From Pedobacter sp. PLR (GTDB lineage Bacteria > Bacteroidota > Bacteroidia > Sphingobacteriales > Sphingobacteriaceae), in assembly GCF_026239675.1 (NCBI RefSeq), contig NZ_JAPIVQ010000004.1:310001-374000 (forward strand): 64,000 nucleotides of DNA, written 5' to 3'. The position numbers were made by a program, and so were the translations under genes. How positions within the stretch are numbered: the stretch's first letter is position 1; each line of letters opens with the position of its first letter. The notes beneath the pieces are model-generated. The model saw only the letters and a program-made list of their open reading frames with translations, did not search any database and was not told the DNA's origin. Below, in pieces: positions 43,555-52,506 of the stretch.

Positions 43555-44625
43555 ATGTTAAAAGATACAAATAAACTAAAAGTTATTTTCCTTCCTGTGC
43601 TCTGTAGCATGCTGCTGGTTGCCTGTGAGGCCAGTAAGGAAAAAACGCAAAAACCCTCTGCTGCGGCAAGTGCTGAGGCGAACAAATTAGACGTGGATGC
43701 CATCGTCGTAAATGAAGAAAACCTGAATCATGAAGAAGTCATTGTGGGCACGATGGCTCCATTCCAGGAAGTTGCTATCGTTAGTGAAATCGCACAGAAA
43801 ATTATTCAGGTTGCTTTTCAGGACGGAGGATATGTCAATAAAGGCCAGTTGCTTTATAAATTAAACGATGCCGACCTGAAAGCCCGGTTAAAGGGATTGA
43901 ATTCCGAGCTTCAATTAGCCCGCCTCAATGAGCAAAGGATAGCCAATCTGCTAAAAACGGAAACGGTAAATCAGCAGCAATACGATGAAACAGCGGTGAA
44001 ATTACACGCGCTGGAAGCCCAACGGGAAGTACTCCAGGTAGCACTGAATAAGACCGAAATCAAGGCCCCTTTTTCAGGGAATATCGGTATTTCAAAGGTC
44101 GATCCGGGTTCTTTTGTTTCACCGGGAACGGAACTGGTGAGCCTGCAGGACCATGGTACCATTAAGATAAACTTCTCTGTACCGGAAAAGTACCTTCCAC
44201 TGGTTAAAACAGGTAGTAAAATTAATTTTACAACCGCAGTTTCTGATCAGCAACAGTCAGCCAGCATTAAAGCGACTGAACCGGGCCTTAACGCCCAAAA
44301 CAGGGCATTACAGGTACAGGCAATCACTGCTAATCCTGGTGGAAAGTTTCGGTCAGGTTTGTCTGTTAAGATCCATTTTTCGACCTCCGCAAAAGATGCA
44401 AAAGCGATTAATTTACCAACTGAAGCACTCATCCCAGGCGAAGCAGGATATAGTGTTTTTGTAGTTAAAAATGGCTCGGCCAAATCAATGCCGGTCAGTA
44501 TTGGCAACAGAACTGAAACCGTAGCCACTATCATCTCTGGTTTAAACAATGGCGACAGTGTCATTGTGTCCAATCTTCTTCGTCTTGGCGACGGTGTGCC
44601 GGTTCAGGCTGCTGTGTCCAAATAA
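43555..44625 (+). CDS. RND efflux periplasmic adaptor (lipoprotein)
   Basis: A 356-residue membrane fusion protein. The lipoprotein signal ends LCSMLLVAC with lipobox LVAC (Cys at ~24). Order: barrel-sandwich half (IVSEIAQKIIQVAFQDGGYV), helical hairpin (ELQLARLNEQRIANLLKTET to QREVLQVALNKTEIK), second barrel-sandwich half (APFSGNIGISKVDPGSFV), beta-barrel and membrane-proximal domain (GYSVFVVKNGSAKSMPVSIG). It bridges the RND pump and the TolC-type channel encoded next (21-bp gap). The promoter carries the shared half-sites. Confidence 0.92.
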   Translation: MLKDTNKLKVIFLPVLCSMLLVACEASKEKTQKPSAAASAEANKLDVDAIVVNEENLNHEEVIVGTMAPFQEVAIVSEIAQKIIQVAFQDGGYVNKGQLLYKLNDADLKARLKGLNSELQLARLNEQRIANLLKTETVNQQQYDETAVKLHALEAQREVLQVALNKTEIKAPFSGNIGISKVDPGSFVSPGTELVSLQDHGTIKINFSVPEKYLPLVKTGSKINFTTAVSDQQQSASIKATEPGLNAQNRALQVQAITANPGGKFRSGLSVKIHFSTSAKDAKAINLPTEALIPGEAGYSVFVVKNGSAKSMPVSIGNRTETVATIISGLNNGDSVIVSNLLRLGDGVPVQAAVSK

Positions 44626-44646
44626 TCTATTTCAAATATTAAAGAC

Positions 44647-47600
44647 ATGAGTTTATCATCATTAAGTATAAAAAAACCGGTTCTGGCGGGTGTGTTTTCC
44701 GCCTTTATCGTTGTTATGGGGATTGTTGGCTGGAAATACTTAGGAGTCAGGGAATATCCCCTCACAGAACCACCAGTGATCTCAGTGGTTACCTATTATC
44801 CGGGTGCGAGTCCTGATGTGATTGCTTCCAAAATTACCAAACCCATGGAAGAATCTATTGCCGAATCCAATGGCGTCAGAACAATTTCTTCTGAATCCAG
44901 GGAGCAGGTAAGTGTGATTTCTATAGAATTTAACAGAGATATCGACCTGGAAGATGCGCTGAATGATGTCCGCGATAAAGTGGCCAAATCCAGAAAACAG
45001 CTTCCTGCCGATGTAGATCCGCCTGTTGTTGAAAAGGCTTCCTCACCCGATAACCTCGTTGCCTTTTTAGAGGTAGAAAGCGATACCAAGGACATCAGGG
45101 AAGTCAGCCACCTTGCGGCTACGGTCATAAAAGACAGAATGCAGTCTATTCCAGGCGTAAACAGTGTTGCCGTTGTTGGGGAACACAAGTATGCCATGCG
45201 ACTACAGTTTGACCCGGCTAAACTGGCCGCTTATATGCTCACGCCCGAAGACATCCGACAGGCATTGTCAAGAGAGAACATTGACCTGCCTTCCGGAAGA
45301 ATAGAAGGTGCAAACAATGAGCTAAGTGTACGTACCCTCGGCCGTTTAACTTCGGTGGAAGATTTCAATGAAATGATCATTAAACGCGAGGGTAATACCG
45401 TAGTTCGCTTAAAAGATATTGGATCTGCGAAACTGGGAGAAGAAAACGAACGAACTGCAATTATCAATGAAACCGGCAATTTAAACCGTGTTGGTGTCGG
45501 CATTGCCGTCCAGATTCAAAGGGGTGCTAACGCGATTAAGGTCGTGGATGAATTTCATACCAGATTAGATCAGTTACGTAAAGAAGTTCCCAAAGAGTAT
45601 CGTCTGATTGTTGGTTTCGATTTCACCAGCCCTGTGCGTAAATCCATTAAGGAAGTAGAAGAAACTCTTTTTATAGCCTTCGGTTTAGTGGTGCTGATTA
45701 TCTTTCTTTTCCTCCGCGACTGGCGTTCTACCATTATCCCGGTACTGGCCATTCCGGTTTCCATCCTTTCGGCATTTTTCATTATGTATGTGGCCGGATT
45801 TTCCATCAATGTACTTACCCTGCTGGGATTAGTGCTTTCGATAGGTTTGGTGGTTGATGATGCGATTGTGGTACTGGAAAATATCTATAAAAAGATCGAA
45901 GAAGGCATGTCGCCAATTCAGGCTGCTTTCAAAGGTTCTAAAGAAATTTATTTCGCGGTAATCTCTACCACCATCACCCTGGCTGCGGTATTTATGCCAA
46001 TTGTTTTTATGGGTGGGATCAGTGGCCAGTTGTTTAAAGAATTTGCCATTGTGGTATCGGGTTCCGTACTGGTTTCCGCTTTTGTGGCCTTAACGCTTTC
46101 GCCAATGTTAAGTGCCTTGTTGTTGAAAAAGAACGACAAGCCAAACTGGTTGTACAGAAACACAGAGCCCTTTTTTATCCGCTTAAATAATGGTTATGCG
46201 AATTTATTAACTGCCTTTATGAAACGCCGCTGGTTAGCTCCTGTATTTTTAATCGGTACGGCCAGTCTTATTTATTTTATTGGGAAAAAGCTCCCTTCTG
46301 AGCTTGCTCCGATAGAAGACAGATCGAACATGAGTTTGATCGCTATTGCCCCGGAAGGTGTTTCTTTTGATTACATGCAAAAGAGAATGATCGAAGTCGG
46401 GAAATTTGTGAACGATTCTACGGGTAGCAGGTTGTATCAAACGTATTCTATGGTCGGTATTTCCTTTATTCCGGCGCCGGCACCAGTTAATATCGCTGTC
46501 CAGAGTATTTATCTGAACGATCCTGGAAAAGGTAAAGCTTCTACCCAGGATTTATACAATAAATACGCCATGGCATCTGGTCAGTTCAAGGGTTTTCTTT
46601 TATTCCCTTACCTGCCACCTACAATTGGTACGCGTTATGGCGGTGGTATGCCGGTACAGTACGTACTTCAGGCGCCAACATTGGATAGCCTGAACAAGGT
46701 GCTTCCGAAGTTTCTGGCTGCCGCAAGACAGAGTAAAAAGCTCATGTTCGTAGATGCCGATCTGAAAATTAATAAACCAGAATTAAAGATCAATATAGAC
46801 CGGCAAAAAGCCGCCTTAATGGGCGTTTCTGTGCAGGAAATCTCAAGAGCTTTACAGCTTTCGTTCTCTGGCCAGCGTTATGGTTATTTCCTGCGATCAG
46901 ACAGGCAATACGAAGTGATCGGTCAGGTAGAACGCAAGAATAGGAACGACATCAGTGATCTTCGTTCCATTTATGTTCGTTCCGCTGATCAGCAAATGAT
47001 CTCTTTGGATAATCTGGTGACGATTGATGAAGGTATCAGTCCGGCTGCGATTTATCGCTATGACCAATATACTTCTGCCACTGTTTCTGCCGGATTAGCA
47101 CCAGGTGTAAGTCTGGAAGCTGGTATTGAAGAGATGGCACGCATCAAAAAGGAAGTATTGAACGAAAACTTCAAAACGAGTTTAGCGGGTCAGTCCAGAG
47201 ATTACGAAGAAAGTCAGGGCAATATCGCATCTACACTTATTCTGGCCCTGTTGCTGGTTTATATGATCATGGCCGCACAATTTGAAAGTCTGCGTGATCC
47301 GCTCATTATCATGCTTACCGTGCCGATGGCCGTAACAGGTGCAATCCTGAGTCTATACTGGTTTGACCAGAGTTTAAATGTGTTCAGCCAGATCGGAATC
47401 ATCACCCTGGTGGGATTAATTACTAAAAATGGTATCCTGATCGTAGAATTTGCCAATCATTTGAAAGAACAAGGACTTTCAAAATATGATGCGGCGATAC
47501 AAGCTGCGGTATCTCGTTTCCGTCCCATTCTGATGACCTCTCTGGCGATGATATTTGGTGCCTTGCCAATTGCCCTTACGGTGAACAGCCGTCAGTCGCT

Positions 47601-47763
47601 GGGAATTGTAATTGCAGGCGGATTGACCTTTGCGGGGATTCTTACCCTGTTTATTATCCCTGCGGTTTATTCTTACCTGTCAGGAACCAAGCGTAAAGAA
47701 GTGGTTGAAGAAGAAAATGAGGAAACGGAATCAGCGCATGCTGACCTATTAAAACAATTATAA
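44647..47763 (+). CDS. RND efflux transporter, HAE1 (AcrB-like) type
   Basis: A 1038-residue, 12-helix RND pump. The proton relay in helix 4 is LSIGLVVDDAIVVLENIYKK, the two-Asp form of the HAE1 drug/hydrophobe pumps rather than the DGAVV form of heavy-metal (HME) pumps. Two large periplasmic porter loops follow helices 1 and 7. It exports substrate to the adaptor and outer membrane factor encoded on either side. It overlaps the TolC gene by one base (TAATG). Control by a metal-domain regulator with a drug-type pump is notable. Confidence 0.93.
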   Translation: MSLSSLSIKKPVLAGVFSAFIVVMGIVGWKYLGVREYPLTEPPVISVVTYYPGASPDVIASKITKPMEESIAESNGVRTISSESREQVSVISIEFNRDIDLEDALNDVRDKVAKSRKQLPADVDPPVVEKASSPDNLVAFLEVESDTKDIREVSHLAATVIKDRMQSIPGVNSVAVVGEHKYAMRLQFDPAKLAAYMLTPEDIRQALSRENIDLPSGRIEGANNELSVRTLGRLTSVEDFNEMIIKREGNTVVRLKDIGSAKLGEENERTAIINETGNLNRVGVGIAVQIQRGANAIKVVDEFHTRLDQLRKEVPKEYRLIVGFDFTSPVRKSIKEVEETLFIAFGLVVLIIFLFLRDWRSTIIPVLAIPVSILSAFFIMYVAGFSINVLTLLGLVLSIGLVVDDAIVVLENIYKKIEEGMSPIQAAFKGSKEIYFAVISTTITLAAVFMPIVFMGGISGQLFKEFAIVVSGSVLVSAFVALTLSPMLSALLLKKNDKPNWLYRNTEPFFIRLNNGYANLLTAFMKRRWLAPVFLIGTASLIYFIGKKLPSELAPIEDRSNMSLIAIAPEGVSFDYMQKRMIEVGKFVNDSTGSRLYQTYSMVGISFIPAPAPVNIAVQSIYLNDPGKGKASTQDLYNKYAMASGQFKGFLLFPYLPPTIGTRYGGGMPVQYVLQAPTLDSLNKVLPKFLAAARQSKKLMFVDADLKINKPELKINIDRQKAALMGVSVQEISRALQLSFSGQRYGYFLRSDRQYEVIGQVERKNRNDISDLRSIYVRSADQQMISLDNLVTIDEGISPAAIYRYDQYTSATVSAGLAPGVSLEAGIEEMARIKKEVLNENFKTSLAGQSRDYEESQGNIASTLILALLLVYMIMAAQFESLRDPLIIMLTVPMAVTGAILSLYWFDQSLNVFSQIGIITLVGLITKNGILIVEFANHLKEQGLSKYDAAIQAAVSRFRPILMTSLAMIFGALPIALTVNSRQSLGIVIAGGLTFAGILTLFIIPAVYSYLSGTKRKEVVEEENEETESAHADLLKQL

Positions 47764-49106
47764 TGAAAAGGAAAATTTTAAATATACCACTGGCTTTGCT
47801 GCTTCTGTTTTCGGGCAAAGCTTTACATGCCCAGGAAAGAGAGTTAAGTCTTGCGGAGGCATTAGCAATGGCCGCAAAGGGCAATAAAGAACTTCAGATA
47901 CAAACGCTGGAAGAGATTCGTTATAAGGAGATTACCCGGGAAACGAAGAGTCGGTTACTACCCGGTATTTCGGCAACTGCGGGCTATTCCCGTTACTTCG
48001 ACCGCCAGGTAATCTTTCTTCCGGGCACATTTGCCGGCACCACTAATCCTGTCCAGGATGTTGCAGTGGGAGGGAAGAATGCTTTCAATGGGTTTTTATC
48101 CTTAAATCAGCCCGTATTTATGGAAAATGCGCGCCGCCAAAAGCAGGCCGCTGAGCTCAATGAAAAGATTCAGAAAGAAAAAACAACTGACCTGGAGAGC
48201 CGGTTGGCTTTTCAGATCTCAGCCAGTTATTTTGACCTGCTGTTAATGAACAGCCAGCTCAGTTTACAACAGCAAAGCTTGTCGCGGAATAACAGGGCCC
48301 TGGTAGATACCAGAGCATTGTTTGCGCAGGGGAGAAGCCTGAAAGTAGACACCTTGAGAAGCTATATCGCAGTTGAGAATTTAAGGTCATCGATATCCTA
48401 TCTGAGAAACAACATCGAGGTCAGTGGGATTCAGTTAAAAAGGCTGATAGGTTTAAATGAGGCTGTAGAAATTAAGCCGACTGACAGTCTGAATGTGGAA
48501 CAGGATCAGGCGGAATTTTATACGTTGGACCAGGCTTTAAAAACCGCTGAATTGAATCGCCATGATATCAGACTGCAAAAACTTTCTATTGAACAGCAGG
48601 AAAAGCAATTGTCTGTCAGCAAAGCAGAACGCCTGCCCCAGGCTTCTATTATAGGACAGTACCAGTTGCAGTCACAGGCTGATAACCTGAGTTTAGGAAG
48701 TTATACGGTACCCCGCACTTCATTTCTGGGATTTCAGGTTACTGTACCGATTTTTAACGGAAACCGTACCAATGCGCAGATCAATCAGGCCCGCATTAAA
48801 GTACGGCAGGAAAACATCCGGTTAAATGATGTGAAGGAAGAAATGAATGCGGAGTTGGCGGCCATCATCAGCAGGTGGAAGGAAGCCAATGCACAGCTCC
48901 ATATTCAAAAAACAACGGTAGATGCGGCAGAGTTAAATTATACCATGATGAACGACCGTTATCAAAACGGATTAAGTTCCAGACTGGAGTTAACCGATGC
49001 CGAATTGGCCCTGACACAAGGTAAAATCAACTATTTACAGTCGGTATATCACCTTAAGGTGCTGTATGTTGAGTTACAGCGATCTTTGGGTTTATTAAAA
49101 TTATAG
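47763..49106 (+). CDS. TolC-family outer membrane efflux protein
   Basis: A 447-residue outer membrane factor: signal peptide with cleavage after ALHAQ (~residue 24), then two OEP repeats of long helices, e.g. KQKAAELNEKIQKEKTTDLE and DAAELNYTMMNDRYQNGLSS, the latter with the typical 'Y..G..S..E..DAE' ending. It forms the trimeric exit duct for the RND pump encoded immediately upstream. Third gene of the adaptor-pump-channel operon. Confidence 0.92.
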   Translation: MKRKILNIPLALLLLFSGKALHAQERELSLAEALAMAAKGNKELQIQTLEEIRYKEITRETKSRLLPGISATAGYSRYFDRQVIFLPGTFAGTTNPVQDVAVGGKNAFNGFLSLNQPVFMENARRQKQAAELNEKIQKEKTTDLESRLAFQISASYFDLLLMNSQLSLQQQSLSRNNRALVDTRALFAQGRSLKVDTLRSYIAVENLRSSISYLRNNIEVSGIQLKRLIGLNEAVEIKPTDSLNVEQDQAEFYTLDQALKTAELNRHDIRLQKLSIEQQEKQLSVSKAERLPQASIIGQYQLQSQADNLSLGSYTVPRTSFLGFQVTVPIFNGNRTNAQINQARIKVRQENIRLNDVKEEMNAELAAIISRWKEANAQLHIQKTTVDAAELNYTMMNDRYQNGLSSRLELTDAELALTQGKINYLQSVYHLKVLYVELQRSLGLLKL

Positions 49107-49120
49107 GGATCCTAAAACTC

Positions 49121-49175
49121 TATAACATATTCCGGTAATTGTATAAAATCCCGGAGGCGGTGTTCTCTAATTTTG
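49121..49175 (+). promoter_or_regulatory. HMA-AraC-type promoter, site 4 (MFS/flavoreductase)
   Basis: TATAA at 49121-49125 and TATAA at 49142-49146 (21 bp apart), preceded by AAACTC and TAATTG; -7 box TAATTTTG at 49168-49175. Predicted start near 49181, about 12 nt before ATG 49193. The best match to the consensus of the five. Confidence 0.75.
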
Positions 49176-49192
49176 GCACAAATAATAAATTT

Positions 49193-50617
49193 ATGTCAAG
49201 AAATAAAACACAACCAATTATAGAAGTGCTGCCTTACGCCAAGCGATGGGCAGCACTTTCTTTGCTATGTATGGCTCAGTTCATTGTAATTATGGATACC
49301 TCCATCATAGGGGTGGCCTTACCGGCCATCAAAACCGATCTGGGTTATTCGCAAACCGGACTTCAATGGATATTTAATGCCTACGTTATTGTTTTTGGCG
49401 GTTTCCTGCTTTTAGGTGGCCGTTTGTCCGACCTGTTTGGCTCCCGCAAGGTTTTCATGTGGGGATTTGCAATTTTAACGGCTGCTTCCCTTTTAGCTGG
49501 AGTTGCCTGGTCAGAAGCCATTTTAAATACCGGTAGAGCATTGCAGGGTCTTGGTGCTGCTTTTATCGCGCCAGCAGCATTAACGCTGGTTTTAACCAAA
49601 TTTACTGACCCAAAAGAACTGAATAAAGCCCTGGGATTCTGGGGTGCTGCCGCTGCGGCAGGTGGTTCTGCCGGTGTATTCTTTGGTGGTGCGATTACGC
49701 AATGGCTTTCCTGGGAATGGGTTTTCCTGATCAATATCCCTTTGGGCCTGATCGTGCTGGCACTAAGCCCTGGTTTATTACTTAAAGGCGCAACGCGAAA
49801 AGGAAAAGTAGATGTTCTTGGCGCTGTACTGGCTACAGCAGCATTAATCCTGATGGTGTATGCTATTGTTTCTGCTGAAGCTGCGGGCTGGGCTTCGCTT
49901 CAAACCATTGGACTACTGGCTTTAGCGGTAGCGCTGTTTATCGTCTTCCTTGTCGTACAAAAAAACAAAAAGGAGCCATTGGTACCCCTATCTATTTTCA
50001 AGGTGCCTAACCTTTCAGGCGGTAATCTGGTGATGGGCCTATTGGCAGGAGCATGGATTCCACTATGGTTTTTCCTGAATCTTTATTTACAACAGGTATT
50101 GAATTATTCAGCTTTCCATAGCGGCCTTGCCTTACTGCCAATGACCTTTGCCATCATGATCCTAATGATGGGGGTTACCGGAAAGCTGGTCGCAAAATTT
50201 GGTTTTAAAAGCACCCTTATCGCTGGTTTTATAGCGCTTACGGCTTCCCTGATTCTTTTTAGTACGGTTCCCGTAGATGGATCTTTTATGGTTAACGTAT
50301 TACCGGCATCGCTGTTAGGAGCACTGGGAATGTCGCTGGCCTATATTCCCGGAACGATCGCTTCCATGTCGGGCGCCAAACCGGAAGAAACCGGACTGGC
50401 TTCTGGCCTGGTGAATACCAGTTATCAGATTGGTTCGGCGATGGGACTTGCGATTATCGTCGCGATTATAGCCTCAAAAACGGATATGGTACAGGCCGGG
50501 GGGACAGCAGATATAAGTCTATTGAATGAAAGTTTCCGTACTGCATTTAAATCTGCGGCTGTAGTAAGTGGCTTAGGCGCATTAATCGCTGTTTTTTCCA
50601 TCAAGACATTCAAATAA
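49193..50617 (+). CDS. MFS exporter, DHA2 (EmrB/QacA) family
   Basis: A 474-residue protein with 14 predicted helices. Motifs of DHA2 drug exporters: VIMDTSIIGVALPAIKTDLG in helix 1, GGRLSDLFGSRKVF in loop 2-3 and GFWGAAAAAGGSAGVFFGG in helix 5. The frame opens at TTG 49139, but that lies between the operator half-sites and -7 box; the natural start is ATG 49193 (MSRNKTQPIIEV). The flavoreductase gene follows with no intergenic base, so the two are translationally coupled. The substrate is unknown. Confidence 0.88.
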   Translation: MSRNKTQPIIEVLPYAKRWAALSLLCMAQFIVIMDTSIIGVALPAIKTDLGYSQTGLQWIFNAYVIVFGGFLLLGGRLSDLFGSRKVFMWGFAILTAASLLAGVAWSEAILNTGRALQGLGAAFIAPAALTLVLTKFTDPKELNKALGFWGAAAAAGGSAGVFFGGAITQWLSWEWVFLINIPLGLIVLALSPGLLLKGATRKGKVDVLGAVLATAALILMVYAIVSAEAAGWASLQTIGLLALAVALFIVFLVVQKNKKEPLVPLSIFKVPNLSGGNLVMGLLAGAWIPLWFFLNLYLQQVLNYSAFHSGLALLPMTFAIMILMMGVTGKLVAKFGFKSTLIAGFIALTASLILFSTVPVDGSFMVNVLPASLLGALGMSLAYIPGTIASMSGAKPEETGLASGLVNTSYQIGSAMGLAIIVAIIASKTDMVQAGGTADISLLNESFRTAFKSAAVVSGLGALIAVFSIKTFK

Positions 50618-51682
50618 ATGAAAAGGTATAAAATGATCTGGCCATGCCATAAAGTGATCAGGGAGACAAAAGATGCGGTAACCCTTGAATTTGACATATC
50701 AGGATCAAAATTCAAATACTTACCCGGGCAATTTATTAATATCAGCCAGGTGGTAAATGGAGAGAAAATAACCCGTTCCTATTCTTTGTCGTCCTCACCA
50801 GATCTTGACCCTTATCCTGCCATCACTGTAAAACGGGTAAAAGATGGACTGCTGAGTAATTACCTCGTTGATAATGCGGAGCAAATCCGCGAATTGGAAA
50901 TAGAAGGGCCTTACGGTTCATTTGTTGCGCTTAAAAGCAGTTATCAATGTAAGGATGTGGTGTTATTATCAGGGGGAAGTGGCGTAACACCGCTTCTTTC
51001 TATTGCTAAGTCCTTATTAAGTAAATCACCTGAGGTTAAGGTTACCTTAATTTATGCAAACCGGAATTGGCCCGACGTGATCTTTGCAGCTGCGATTGAA
51101 GCATTAACACTTCAATATAAGGAGCGGCTAAGCCTGGTCCATTCCCTATCACAGCAGGATGGAGCAAAGCCTATGTTCACAGGAACTTTAATTGAGGATA
51201 GATTGAGCAAGTTACTGGTCAAAAAGCTATTGATGAAGGCAATTACCGGAAAACCAGCAGACAGTCAATTCTTTCTTTGCGGGCCTTCAGGGCTGATGAA
51301 AATCTATCAGGAGGCATTAGAATCTTTACATGTTCCCGAAACAGGGATTTTTATGGAACGATTTACTGAGGAGGAGGTACCTGCGGAACAGCTAAATCTG
51401 CCTGAGATCACACGCGAAGTACTGGTTCATTTTTATGAGCAAACTCATTTGATTGAAATCGCGCCGGGAGCAACGTTGTTGACTGCTGCACTAAAAGAGG
51501 GGATTGCTTTCGGGCATTCCTGTAGAGCAGGAAGTTGTGGTGCCTGTGTCGCTATATTAACTTCAGGAAAGGTTAGGATGGCTAAAAACTATGCGCTAAC
51601 GAAAGAGGAAGTCGCGCAAGGCATGATTTTGCTGTGCCAGAGCTACCCTCTGACTGAGGATATTACCATCGAGTTTGATTAA
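50618..51682 (+). CDS. Flavin reductase with C-terminal 2Fe-2S ferredoxin domain (PaaE-like)
   Basis: 354 residues. A ferredoxin-NADP reductase core comes first: RSYSLSSSPDLDPY (flavin-binding RxYS), LLSGGSGVTPLLSIAKSLL (NAD(P) phosphate loop) and FFLCGPSGLMKIY. A plant-type ferredoxin domain follows from ~270, with FGHSCRAGSCGACVAIL (C-x4-C-x2-C) and ILLCQSYP (fourth Cys). This order is that of class IA-like oxygenase reductases such as PaaE and HmpX. It passes electrons from NAD(P)H to an unidentified oxygenase or other acceptor. No oxygenase gene lies nearby. It is coupled to the MFS gene. Confidence 0.87.
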   Translation: MKRYKMIWPCHKVIRETKDAVTLEFDISGSKFKYLPGQFINISQVVNGEKITRSYSLSSSPDLDPYPAITVKRVKDGLLSNYLVDNAEQIRELEIEGPYGSFVALKSSYQCKDVVLLSGGSGVTPLLSIAKSLLSKSPEVKVTLIYANRNWPDVIFAAAIEALTLQYKERLSLVHSLSQQDGAKPMFTGTLIEDRLSKLLVKKLLMKAITGKPADSQFFLCGPSGLMKIYQEALESLHVPETGIFMERFTEEEVPAEQLNLPEITREVLVHFYEQTHLIEIAPGATLLTAALKEGIAFGHSCRAGSCGACVAILTSGKVRMAKNYALTKEEVAQGMILLCQSYPLTEDITIEFD

Positions 51683-51687
51683 AATTT

Positions 51688-51743
51688 CATAAAATATTGC
51701 GGCAATTGTGTAAAAGCTGTACCTGTCCCGGGAGATAACTTTG
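51688..51743 (+). promoter_or_regulatory. HMA-AraC-type promoter, site 5 (HMA chaperone genes)
   Basis: CATAA at 51688-51692 and TGTAA at 51709-51713 (21 bp apart), the second preceded by CAATTG; -7 box TAACTTTG at 51736-51743. Predicted start near 51749, 8 nt before the first ATG. Confidence 0.7.
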
Positions 51744-51756
51744 TACTATAAAACTA

Positions 51757-51966
51757 ATGATTATGGAAACACTTAATTTAAAGATAAGCGGAATGGCAAG
51801 TGCTCATTGTGTTGGCGTAGTAAGAAATATAATAGTTAGACAAGACGGTGTAGCTATTGAAAATATCGAATTCGGACAAGCAACTGTAAGTTATAACCCG
51901 GAGAAAGTTAAACCAGAAACCATTATTCAGGAGATTGAAAAGATGGGATATAAGGTTGATCAATAA
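51757..51966 (+). CDS. Small HMA-like protein with altered metal motif
   Basis: 69 residues, a single HMA fold: LNLKISGMASAHCVGVVRNI, the strand IENIEFGQATVSYNP and IIQEIEKMGYKVDQ at the end (the GYKV loop of metallochaperones). The usual GM-x-C-x-x-C reads GM-A-S-A-H-C here: the first Cys is Ser and a His precedes the second. It could bind metal through His/Cys, bind a different ligand, or be inert. Met3 (51763) may be the actual start. First gene of a group with another HMA protein and a His-rich protein. Confidence 0.75.
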   Translation: MIMETLNLKISGMASAHCVGVVRNIIVRQDGVAIENIEFGQATVSYNPEKVKPETIIQEIEKMGYKVDQ

Positions 51967-51978
51967 ATTGTCCGGGAA

Positions 51979-52431
51979 ATGAAACTGCTAGGTTTAGACA
52001 TCAGCGACCTGAAGGATGGTTATTGCATTTCAACAGTAACACTTTCCGTATTAAAGACTCCCGGAGCATATCTGATTGCGGTACTGCCAGGTGTTATGGT
52101 CATCTCCTATGAACCCCTGTTAACCTCTGTCGAGAAAATAACCAGGGCTGTAACACGACTGGGATATAAGATTAAAAGAATAGTTCAACAAAATACATTA
52201 ACACAAATATTAGCATCAATGAAAACATTAAAATTTAAAACGAACATCAAATGTTCGGGATGCCTGGCAAGAGTTTCTCCGATTCTGAATGAGGCCATAG
52301 GAGAAGACAACTGGGAAGTAGACGTGAAAACACCGGAAAAAATATTGACTGTTGTCTCCGATGAGGTGGATGAAAGCTCCATCATTTTTGCAATTAATGA
52401 AGCCGGTTTTATTGCAGACCGCTTAAATTAA
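51979..52431 (+). CDS. Two-domain HMA-like protein
   Basis: 150 residues in two HMA-like halves. The first (~1-70) has LDISDLKDGYCISTVTLSVL, keeping only the second Cys position, and ends in TRLGYKIKR. The second (~81-150) has TLKFKTNIKCSGCLARVSPI with an intact CxxC and ends NEAGFIADRLN. An in-frame ATG at 52219 (MKTLKFKTN...) looks exactly like the start of a stand-alone copper-chaperone-like protein, so two products from one frame are possible. It lies 12 bp after the preceding HMA gene. Confidence 0.72.
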   Translation: MKLLGLDISDLKDGYCISTVTLSVLKTPGAYLIAVLPGVMVISYEPLLTSVEKITRAVTRLGYKIKRIVQQNTLTQILASMKTLKFKTNIKCSGCLARVSPILNEAIGEDNWEVDVKTPEKILTVVSDEVDESSIIFAINEAGFIADRLN

Positions 52432-52444
52432 AAATAGTAAATCA

Positions 52445-52478
52445 GAGAATAAGTTGCTCCCTGGAGCAGCTTATTCTC
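52445..52478 (+). other. Long hairpin before the His-rich protein gene
   Basis: A 16-bp stem (one G-T wobble) formed by 52445-52460 and 52463-52478 with a 2-nt loop. No T-run follows on the plus strand; it lies 29 nt before the next ATG. It may be an mRNA processing or stability element that separates the HMA and His-rich protein messages. Confidence 0.5.
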
Positions 52479-52506
52479 CAGTAATCACATTCTAAATAAT
52501 AAGGAT

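Noticed and set aside
44647-47763. Heavy-metal (CusA/CzcA) RND pump
   Set aside because: The proton-relay helix has VVDDAIVVLEN, the form of HAE1 drug pumps, and the methionine-rich or DGAVV features of metal pumps are not seen.
49139-49192. TTG start at 49139 for the DHA2 MFS protein
   Set aside because: It lies upstream of the -7 box (49168-49175), inside the operator, so it would not be transcribed from that promoter; ATG 49193 follows the box properly.
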